Source: DATMFV01 sp035555975 (GTDB lineage: Bacteria > Verrucomicrobiota > Verrucomicrobiia > Chthoniobacterales > Chthoniobacteraceae). Taken from it: 64,000 nucleotides of DNA. The notes under the pieces are model-generated. The model was given only the letters and a program-made list of their open reading frames with translations. It did no database searches and was not told the origin of the DNA. Positions 41,951 to 49,101 of the stretch are shown here, piece by piece. The translations under genes and the position numbers were made by a program. The stretch is taken from the NCBI GenBank assembly GCA_035555975.1, contig DATMFV010000085.1, positions 1 through 64,000 on the forward strand. The letters are read 5' to 3'. The stretch's first letter is position 1; every line of letters begins with the position of its first letter.

Positions 41951-42273
41951 TAAAGTCCTTCCTGCAACTCACGAATCTCCCGAATGATCCGTGAAAGCTT
42001 TTCCCCGTTGGGGGTCAGCCCATACTCCACCCGCGTCACCGGCCCGGGGAATTCCTTTCGCGAGATCATGCCAAAGTCGAGCAGCTTGCGGAGCCGTTCC
42101 ATGAGCACCTTTTTCGAGATGCCGGGGATATAGCGTTCCAGTTCGCCGGGGCGGTGGACCCCTTCGCCGATCGCCGCCATCACCCCCGCCGACCATTTGC
42201 ACCCGATGACATCCTCCAGCCGATGGTAGGCGGAGCGTTCCGCCAACGTCAGGTATCGCTTTTTCTGGGTCAT
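41950..42273 (-). CDS. HxlR-family winged-helix regulator
   Basis: This 107-residue protein is a DUF24/HxlR regulator: LEDVIGCKWSAGVMAAIGEG, FRP-type PGELERYIPGISKKVLMERLRKL and LTPNGEKL. ATG 42273 gives the normal length; 33 more codons are open upstream. Many family members sense reactive electrophiles through a Cys; here the candidate is the Cys of GCKW, with no N-terminal Cys. It is divergent from a small thioredoxin-like gene that it may regulate. The stop codon lies at the edge of the second-family MITE. Confidence 0.85.
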   Translation of the reverse strand: MTQKKRYLTLAERSAYHRLEDVIGCKWSAGVMAAIGEGVHRPGELERYIPGISKKVLMERLRKLLDFGMISRKEFPGPVTRVEYGLTPNGEKLSRIIREIRELQEGL

Positions 42274-42422
42274 GAAACAGGGATCATGGACCGGTTGGCC
42301 GCTCCAGGTCAACCCGGTTACCATTTTGTGCCCTGTTGAACGCTTTGGCCCCTTCCGCGATGGTTGCTCCACGGCAACGCGGCGTCTCCACGTTGCCGGT
42401 AAAAAACCATCAGCGAAAGATT

Positions 42423-42662
42423 ATGAAAACCAAAGCCATCTTCTACCATGCCGGATGTCCCGTCTGCGTCGACGCGGAACAGAACATCGCCTATGCGCTC
42501 AACCCGGAGCGTTTTGACCTCGAAGTCGTCCATCTGGGCGAGCAGCCCGCGCGGCTGGCCGACGCCGAAAAGGTCGGCGTCAAGTCAGTCCCCGCGCTGG
42601 TCCTTGACACCCAGGTCTACCACATCAACCACGGTGCCGATCTCTCAGCGCTGAAAGGTTAG
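42423..42662 (+). CDS. small thioredoxin/glutaredoxin-like protein (CPVC)
   Basis: This 79-residue protein has the redox motif Cys-Pro-Val-Cys near the N-terminus (FYHAGCPVCVDAEQ) and the cis-Pro segment VGVKSVPALVLD, a minimal thioredoxin fold. ATG 42423 follows GCGAAAGATT and gives the usual N-terminus. It is divergent from the HxlR regulator, pointing to a redox-stress pair. The stop is 10 bp before MITE copy 2. Confidence 0.8.
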   Translation: MKTKAIFYHAGCPVCVDAEQNIAYALNPERFDLEVVHLGEQPARLADAEKVGVKSVPALVLDTQVYHINHGADLSALKG

Positions 42663-42672
42663 GCTGGCCTAA

Positions 42673-42836
42673 GAGGCTGTGAAAAAATGAATTTTAATGG
42701 CCTCGGAGTGTCTATTTTTAGCCTATAACGAAATTCCGACGACCGCCTGTATTCAGGGAATACAGAAGGAAGGAGGAATGCAGTTAGAGGCAAAAAGAGG
42801 CGCTCCATGGCCTTTGAAGGACTTTTTCACAGCCTC
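42673..42836. mobile_element. MITE copy 2 (164 bp)
   Basis: Reverse-complement copy of the element at 15326-15489, with the same terminal repeats and TAA target duplications (42670-42672 and 42837-42839). It differs by four substitutions and two one-base indels. Three of the four substitutions are silent in the shared frame (MASECLFLAYNEIP...), here running on the plus strand from 42697. It lies just after the thioredoxin-like gene. Confidence 0.85.
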
Positions 42837-42854
42837 TAAGCCCTTGAAACAGCA

Positions 42855-42910
42855 GCTTCCGGCAAGTCGCCTCAGGAGTCTCTCTCCCGCTTCTGCCGGA
42901 AGCCTTTTTT
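42855..42910 (+). terminator. stem-loop with T-run after MITE copy 2
   Basis: GCTTCCGGCA (42855-42864) pairs perfectly with TGCCGGAAGC (42894-42903), followed by C and six T (42905-42910). This is a plausible rho-independent terminator for plus-strand transcription from the thioredoxin-like gene. The loop is long (29 bases) and the stem overlaps the orphan PEP-CTERM tail on the minus strand. Confidence 0.5.
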
Positions 42911-43018
42911 CCCCAGGAACGCCAGCAGGGCGGCCACGCCGACCAGCGCGAGCGACGACGGCTCGGGGATCGCCTGATCTGACGGTATAGGGATCGTCGG
43001 GGGTGATCCGGATTCGCG
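42872..43018 (-). pseudogene. orphan PEP-CTERM tail in frame behind the autotransporter stops
   Basis: Directly after the autotransporter stop TAA (43033-43031) and a second in-frame TGA (43021-43019), the same frame runs open for 48 codons. It encodes a Pro-rich stretch, IPEPSSLALVGVAALLAFLG and a basic end, a complete PEP-CTERM sorting signal ending in TGA at 42872. There is no ATG, GTG or TTG start. It is either the relic of a PEP-CTERM gene or of a former fusion, or it is reached by stop read-through. Nothing proves expression. Confidence 0.7.
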
Positions 43019-43030
43019 TCATGAAAAAGA

Positions 43031-46000
43031 TTAAAACCTCCACCCGATGCTGCCCGAGACCATCTGGCTCGTGAAGTCATCGCGGGCGAAGTCGGCGTTG
43101 TAGAAGCAGGAAACACTCCAACGCTCGCCGAATTGTGCCGTCACCCCGGCTCCTGCAAAGACGCTGTCGCGGTCGCCGGGAGAGGTCGCGGTCGTGAAAC
43201 CGCCCGCCGCGCCGCCGTCGAGCGCGGCATGGAGGTCGCGCGAACCGTGGAGGTATTCGTGCTGCCAGAACGCCCGCGCTTCGGGGATGATCACGATGTT
43301 TTCGCCCGCCTGCCAGAGCCACGCGACCCGCCCGCCGAGCTGCGTGCGCAGGCTGTGGACGCGTTGCCGGTCGACCTGCAGGTTCAGGCTCCGGGCCCCG
43401 GTTTCCGTGAACGAATCAAGCCCGGTGTAAAGGTATTGCCCGGCGACAATCGGTTCGAAGAGGAAGTAGCCTGCCTTGAACGTGTAGCCAAGATCGAGGT
43501 AGGCGTTGAATTGTCCTCCCTGGAGTTTGCCGACGGCTTGCCGGTCGATGTTGCCGAAGGCGATCGGCCGTCGCACGTCGTAGTCGGTATAGACCCCGCC
43601 GACGACCGCGTTGGAGTAGAAGCCGCCCTTTTGCCAGGTGGCATAAACCCCGCCGATGGCGCTGTCGAGCGCGCTCCGCCCGCCGCCGTCGTACTTCGCC
43701 CGCACGCCCTGATAGCCGCCGTAAAGACCGGTGAGAAAGGTCTCGCTCCAGCGGTAGTCGACCCCTGTCAGAATGCCGCCGCTCCGGTAACGGTGGTTGG
43801 GAACCTGGGCGGTGTGGGTGATCCGCGAAAAAATGCCATTCCCCTGCACCCAGAGACCCCAGCGGTTTTCAGGAGCCGGGACGAGGATCGTGTCGCCGCC
43901 GTGGAGTTCTTTGACGTTCTTGCCGCTTTCGACAAACACCAGCGGTTCGCCAAGACCGATGGCCTGAAAACCGCGCCCGCCGACCCGGGTCGCTCCAAAC
44001 CGCTGGGAGAGCATCTGGTTCCGGGCGTTGGCCTGCTCAATGGAGATGTTGGGGAGCGTCTGGTAAAATGCGGGCGACATTTGCAGAAATGCGCTGGAAT
44101 ACGCCTCCTCGGGAAGGCGATCAAGGGCGATGCTGACGGTCTCCCGGTCGTCGCCCCGCGCGGAGATGAAGCCGTCGAGCGCTCCGGCGAGACTCCGTTC
44201 ATTGGCGTTTCCGGCGACCAGCGTGTAGCTGCGCGGCGCGATCAGGAGCGAACCGACGCCATCTTCCTTGAGGAAACGGCCCCGGAGCCGGTCGGGATCA
44301 GGCACGACGACCTGCGAAAAGCCGCCCCGGATCTCACCCGCCTGTAAAAAAGGAATTTCTTCGCCATAGGTCAACCGGTGGTCGCCGAAGTTGAGTGCCT
44401 CCAGCGTTCCGGCCAGTCGCGCCGTTCCGGTGACCAGCAGCCGGTCGAAAAGGGTGGGGGAGGCGACCTCGATCTGCAACGTGCCATCTTCAGGCTGGAG
44501 GTAGGAGCCGTCGATGGCGAGAAGCCCGGGAGAATGACCCGGGGCGACGGTCCCGTGGTTGATGACGCTGGCGATGATCGTACCATTCCCGCCCAGGATC
44601 GAGTTGACGTAAAGGGTCAGCGGCCCGTTGGAAGCGATGGTGTTGTTGTTCAGCAGCAGCGAGCCTTCCTGAATGGAAATCCCCCCTCCGGCGTAGATAG
44701 GGTTGCTGGTGACGAGGCTTCCCGGTCCACTTTTAATGATGGTATTGGAAGTGGTCAGGAGACCGCCCGCGAGGGTGGCAATGCCGGAACCGACGTTCAA
44801 CTCCCCGCTGGTGACGGTCAGCGTGTTGAAGATTTGCAGGATGGAGGCGGGGTTGAAGATCAGGCTGTTGATGATGTTGCTTTCCGTCGCGCTCCCGGTG
44901 ATGACGGAGCCGTTCACCAGAAAGTCAGCCATGGTCGGGATGCCGACCGGCGCACTGTTCTGAAGGACCGGGCCGGAGATCACGCCGCCGTTGTAAAGGC
45001 TCAGGAAGAGGGTGCTTCCGTCTTCACTAAGCAGGAAGGTGGCGTTGACGGGGGAGATGCCGCTGTAACTCAGGAGGCTCAGATCCCAGCCGCCCGCCAG
45101 CCCGTCGATCAGTTCATAGGTGCCGTTGGAGAGATGGGTGTTGTTGAAAACAAACTCCGTGGCGGCGTTAAGCTGCCCAAGGCCGTCGGCCACGGTGAGG
45201 TGATCGCGCGCGCCGTCCTCGAAGTCGAAGAGCAGTCGTCCGCCGTTGAGTTCCAGCCCCCCGAGCGTGAGGCTCACTGCGGCGTCGCCACCGGGCGAAA
45301 AAGCGCCGTCGCCTTCCAGCCGCAGCCGGGAGCGGGCGAGATCGCCCGAAGCGAGCGTGCCTTCCAGCACGGTCGTCGCGCCGGTATGCTGAAGGCTGCC
45401 GGTGAGGTGGAGGGTGCCTTCGCCCTGTTTGACCAGTTCGCCGGTCCCGTGGATGTCACCGGTTGCCGTCAGGGTGGTGCCGGAGGCGGTTTCGAGGATG
45501 GCGACGGTGTGGGTGGTGAGGTCGCGCCCCGTCTCAAAGGTCGCCGTCGTACGGAGAAGGCCGCTGTAAAAGACGAGCGCGCCCGCAGGATCGCCCAGGC
45601 TGGCGTCGGCGGCGATCTCGATGGTTCCGGCGGTGATCGTGGTCTCTCCTGCAAACGTATTGTCGGCAGCAAGAACCAGGGTGCCGCCGCCGGTTTTGTT
45701 GATGCCGCCCTCGCCGGTGATGACCGTGGAGAGGGTGGCCGTGACATCGGGGTCGAGCCGGAACTCGGTGGCGGCATCGTCGAGGATCAGCGCCCCCCCG
45801 GCGTCGAGCAGGTGATAACCGTCCGTGGCAAACTGCAACCCGGCAATCTTCAGGTGCTCGGCGATTTCCACGTCGCCTCCCGCAGCACCGCTGAAAACGG
45901 CGGTCAGGTCGTCCCACGCCACGGCGACATTGCCGTTTTCATTGGTCCAGTTGGCGGTCGTGGCGTCCCAGGTGCCGCTGCCGCCGTGGACGACGCCGTC

Positions 46001-48400
46001 CGGCGTGGTGGTGGTCCCGTTCCAGAATTGCAACCCGGTGTAGTCGACCCGCAGGACGACCCGGTTTGCCTCGCTGGTGTCGATGGAGAGATTGTAACCG
46101 GCAGGGGCCAGACCAAACCCGATGCCATGGTCTGTCAACTGGTCGCCATACCCGAAAAGCTGATAGACGCCGGTGGTGAAATCGTCGGTGGTGGAAAGGT
46201 TCAGAACGCCGTCGAGGGTCACATTGCCCAGGGCGGTGACCTGATCGTTGGGGCCATCGGGAGCGCCGAGGTCAAAGTTCACCTGCGAGGTCGCGTTCAG
46301 GACGAGGTTGACCACCGTAAAGTTTCCCGCCGGGTCCCCCGGGGAAAAGATGCCTCCGTTCTCAACGACGACATCGCCATCGACATTTCCCGAGCCGAGA
46401 AGGGTGGCTCCGGCGTTGACGGTGACGGTGGAACTGGCAAACAGGCCGTTGATCCTGAGCGCCCCGCCGTCGATTTCCGTTGCTCCGGTAAAGGTCTGGT
46501 CGGCACTGAACGTGAGCATCCCGTTGCCGAGCTTGGTGAACGTGCCGCCGCCGCTGATCTCCCCGTCGTAGTCGAAATCGTTGGAACGGCTGAAGATCAG
46601 CGCCGCCTGGTTGACGATGTCGCCCGCGACGCTCCCGGTCGTCCCGCCATTGCCGAGTTGCAGCGTTCCGGCCTCAATGGTGGTGACGCCGGTATAGGTC
46701 TGGTCTTTGGTCAGCGTGAGTTTACCGGTCCCTTTCTGGGTGAGCGTGCCGGAACCGCTGATCACGTCGTCATAAAGAAGCGCATTGGAGCGGTTGAAGA
46801 CGAGCGCGGCTTCGTTGGCAATGTCGTCGTTGATGCTCCCGGTGGTCCCGCCATTGCCGACCTGCAAGGTGCCTTCCTCAATCGTCCACGGGGTGGTCTG
46901 ATGGGCGGCACCGAGGAGGGTCCAGGTGCTCGTTCCGGTTTTTTCAAACAAGGCGAAACCTTGAAACTGGAACGGCTGCCCCCCGACATTGGAGAGGTCG
47001 AAGGTGGCATCGGTATCGCCCCCGAGCCGCAGGATGTTGTCGGAACCTTCGGAGATGACGCTGCCGCCAAAGGAACTCCCCGCCCGGATTTCGACCGCAT
47101 TGTCGTCGCCGGTCAAGAGGACGGCCGCCGGACCGGGGCCGTTGATGGCTCCCTTGTTGACGAGGGTCGTCCCGTCGCTTTCCACAAGAACGCCGTAGCC
47201 TCCTGCGCCGGGAAATTGAGCCGCACCGGCGCCTCCGTGACCGCCGTTGATGGTCCCCTCATTGATCAGGCTCCCGCCAACGCCTCCGGCGATAAAGGTC
47301 ACCCCGTTTCCTCCGGAGCCGCCGTTGGTCCCGAAAGTAACGGCCGCTCCTCCGCCGGTGCCGCCCTCGATGGTTCCTTTGTTGACGATATCGGTGCCAT
47401 AGACGGCGATACCATCGCCGCCCCGCCCGCCGACGGAGCCGTAGGTGGCGGCCCCGCCGCCGATGCCGCCGTTGATAGTGGCGGCGTTCTCAATCCGTCC
47501 GCCATTGGCAAGCACCCCTGCGCCACCGTCGCCACCGAGTCCGCCGGTTCCCCCGTTTCCACCGGCCACGGTACCGCCCGCTTCATTCCGGAACGTTCCG
47601 CCATTGTAAATGAACAGGGCCGCGCCTCCGCCGCCACCGACTGAGGAGGAACCCCCGCCGCCACGGCCTCCTGAAAGGGAACCGTTGAGATTATTGACGA
47701 CGGTTCCATGGCCCATCAGGAGCAGACCGGCCCCGCCTCCTCCGCCTCCCGCACCGGCGCTGCTCGTCCCTCCGTCGCCGCCATGGACCATGAATCCGCT
47801 GATGCTGAAGGTTGTTTCGACATCACTCAACAGGATGAGCGCCGCACCGCCGCCGCCTCCGCCCCCGTTGCCACCGCCGGAGGTGGGGGTATCGCCCGGC
47901 AGTCCGTTGTCGCCCGGTGTGCCGTTGGAACCGATGATGTCGGCGACGGCAGAGAATTCGCCGGACCCGGCGACGTATTGTTCGCCCATTCCACCGCCGC
48001 CGCCTGTGCCTCCGGTGCCGGTATAGCCGCCCCCGCCGCCACCACCGCCCCCGCCGGTCAGGCTTTCCACGGTGAGCACGCCGCCCCCGGGACCTCCCAA
48101 ACCGCCGGGCGCGACATTGCTTTCGCCATTTCCACCATTCTGGGCATCGGAGCCTGTCATCGCTCCCGCTCCTCCGCTTCCCCCCGCGCTCCCTCCCAGA
48201 GGAGTGCCTCCCTGGCCGCCTCCGCCCCCGGCGACCCCTCCATTGTCACCGGCCTTTCCGCCGCCTCCGCCGCCGCGCTCGAGTTGGGCATGGGAGGGTA
48301 CGGGGGTGAAAAGCGCCAGGAGAAAAAGGGCGGGTAAGGAGAGAAGAGCCGTCCGGATAGCTGGCACGACGACGGGTGAAACCACGGTCTTCGTGTTCAT
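43031..48400 (-). CDS. giant glycine-rich autotransporter
   Basis: This 1789-residue protein has a signal peptide (cleavage near PSHA-QLE), a very Gly-rich region to about residue 450, then a beta-helical passenger with autotransporter-associated repeats. Two consecutive units contain LGNGGTTGSVAGDIVNQAA and VGNGGTTGSINDDIANEAA. The C-terminal 290 residues or so (RWGLWVQGNGIFS to GSIGWRF) form an autotransporter beta-barrel with the terminal Phe. It should be a type V-secreted surface protein, for adhesion or biofilm. ATG 48400 was chosen over the TTG 24 bases upstream because it places the signal peptide normally. Long open frames on the opposite strand are shadows. Confidence 0.88.
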   Translation of the reverse strand: MNTKTVVSPVVVPAIRTALLSLPALFLLALFTPVPSHAQLERGGGGGGKAGDNGGVAGGGGGQGGTPLGGSAGGSGGAGAMTGSDAQNGGNGESNVAPGGLGGPGGGVLTVESLTGGGGGGGGGGYTGTGGTGGGGGMGEQYVAGSGEFSAVADIIGSNGTPGDNGLPGDTPTSGGGNGGGGGGGAALILLSDVETTFSISGFMVHGGDGGTSSAGAGGGGGGAGLLLMGHGTVVNNLNGSLSGGRGGGGSSSVGGGGGAALFIYNGGTFRNEAGGTVAGGNGGTGGLGGDGGAGVLANGGRIENAATINGGIGGGAATYGSVGGRGGDGIAVYGTDIVNKGTIEGGTGGGAAVTFGTNGGSGGNGVTFIAGGVGGSLINEGTINGGHGGAGAAQFPGAGGYGVLVESDGTTLVNKGAINGPGPAAVLLTGDDNAVEIRAGSSFGGSVISEGSDNILRLGGDTDATFDLSNVGGQPFQFQGFALFEKTGTSTWTLLGAAHQTTPWTIEEGTLQVGNGGTTGSINDDIANEAALVFNRSNALLYDDVISGSGTLTQKGTGKLTLTKDQTYTGVTTIEAGTLQLGNGGTTGSVAGDIVNQAALIFSRSNDFDYDGEISGGGTFTKLGNGMLTFSADQTFTGATEIDGGALRINGLFASSTVTVNAGATLLGSGNVDGDVVVENGGIFSPGDPAGNFTVVNLVLNATSQVNFDLGAPDGPNDQVTALGNVTLDGVLNLSTTDDFTTGVYQLFGYGDQLTDHGIGFGLAPAGYNLSIDTSEANRVVLRVDYTGLQFWNGTTTTPDGVVHGGSGTWDATTANWTNENGNVAVAWDDLTAVFSGAAGGDVEIAEHLKIAGLQFATDGYHLLDAGGALILDDAATEFRLDPDVTATLSTVITGEGGINKTGGGTLVLAADNTFAGETTITAGTIEIAADASLGDPAGALVFYSGLLRTTATFETGRDLTTHTVAILETASGTTLTATGDIHGTGELVKQGEGTLHLTGSLQHTGATTVLEGTLASGDLARSRLRLEGDGAFSPGGDAAVSLTLGGLELNGGRLLFDFEDGARDHLTVADGLGQLNAATEFVFNNTHLSNGTYELIDGLAGGWDLSLLSYSGISPVNATFLLSEDGSTLFLSLYNGGVISGPVLQNSAPVGIPTMADFLVNGSVITGSATESNIINSLIFNPASILQIFNTLTVTSGELNVGSGIATLAGGLLTTSNTIIKSGPGSLVTSNPIYAGGGISIQEGSLLLNNNTIASNGPLTLYVNSILGGNGTIIASVINHGTVAPGHSPGLLAIDGSYLQPEDGTLQIEVASPTLFDRLLVTGTARLAGTLEALNFGDHRLTYGEEIPFLQAGEIRGGFSQVVVPDPDRLRGRFLKEDGVGSLLIAPRSYTLVAGNANERSLAGALDGFISARGDDRETVSIALDRLPEEAYSSAFLQMSPAFYQTLPNISIEQANARNQMLSQRFGATRVGGRGFQAIGLGEPLVFVESGKNVKELHGGDTILVPAPENRWGLWVQGNGIFSRITHTAQVPNHRYRSGGILTGVDYRWSETFLTGLYGGYQGVRAKYDGGGRSALDSAIGGVYATWQKGGFYSNAVVGGVYTDYDVRRPIAFGNIDRQAVGKLQGGQFNAYLDLGYTFKAGYFLFEPIVAGQYLYTGLDSFTETGARSLNLQVDRQRVHSLRTQLGGRVAWLWQAGENIVIIPEARAFWQHEYLHGSRDLHAALDGGAAGGFTTATSPGDRDSVFAGAGVTAQFGERWSVSCFYNADFARDDFTSQMVSGSIGWRF

Positions 48401-48703
48401 GGAAAAAAAGTAAAACCCAATCAAAGAGGGTGAGTCAAAGATTGGTTTTCACTTTTTCCTTGACCGGGAGATGGGGGAAACCCGGATTGCTCCTCCCGGG
48501 GGGGGAGGCTTTCTGGAAGGAGGGGAAACAAACAGAGCCGTATGGAAGGCCTCTTTCAGACAGGGTTTTCTCAAAACGCCCGCCCGACGAGGCACCCTCG
48601 CATCCGGCTCTTTCTTCTTCAACGGCTGGGCGGCGCGCTTTTTTTCTTTCAGGAGACGCTTTGGATCACGTCACCCGCGCCGGGCCGTTTCGTTGATCCG
48701 CCC
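48401..48703. other. non-coding stretch upstream of the autotransporter
   Basis: About 300 bases between the autotransporter start and the end of the small lipoprotein gene. It should hold the autotransporter promoter, but I cannot fix -35/-10 hexamers. A G-rich run (48500-48510) and a T-rich run (about 48642-48650) are the only visible features. Open frames on the plus strand lack family features. Confidence 0.35.
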
Positions 48704-48829
48704 TTACTTCGCGTAGGTCGAAGAAGGAGGCAACGTGGTGCTCGTCTGGGTCGTGGCCGTGCGGCTGGCGCAGGCGCCGAGACCGACGAGAACGATTCCA
48801 GCGGCAATGATGGCGATAGTCTTGAACAT
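48704..48829 (-). CDS. 41-residue small lipoprotein
   Basis: The frame encodes MFKTIAIIAAGIVLVGLGAC followed by a short Ser/Thr-rich tail ending TYAK. LGAC is a good lipobox with Cys20, so the mature peptide would be about 22 residues attached to a membrane. AGGAA stands nine bases before the ATG. It resembles entericidin-type small lipoproteins in size and layout only; I do not assign a function. It lies upstream of and in the same direction as the autotransporter gene. Confidence 0.65.
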   Translation of the reverse strand: MFKTIAIIAAGIVLVGLGACASRTATTQTSTTLPPSSTYAK

Positions 48830-49101
48830 AATGGATGAATTCCTGATTCAGGTTGGTTGATCAACGGCGGGAGCCACCCTCCTCCTGAAGCATTTTGCAA
48901 AAAGCCTCCGGCGACGAAACAAACTTCCACCGCAAGCTCTCATCATAGAGCTGGTTGCCGGGCAAAAGGCAATCTCTTATTTCGTTTCCACGAAGACGCA
49001 GAGTCGCCTTGGAAGCGTTTTTTCTTTGACGCCGCGCTTGTCACCGTCTCCGCCGGTCCATAGGGTGGCGCTCTCCCCCTTGCGCTTTCTCTTCTTTTAT
49101 A

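Noticed and set aside
44378..47644. 1088-codon open frame opposite the autotransporter
   Set aside because: It runs antisense to a well-supported gene and has low-complexity composition from GC-rich third codon positions; no domain or start signal.
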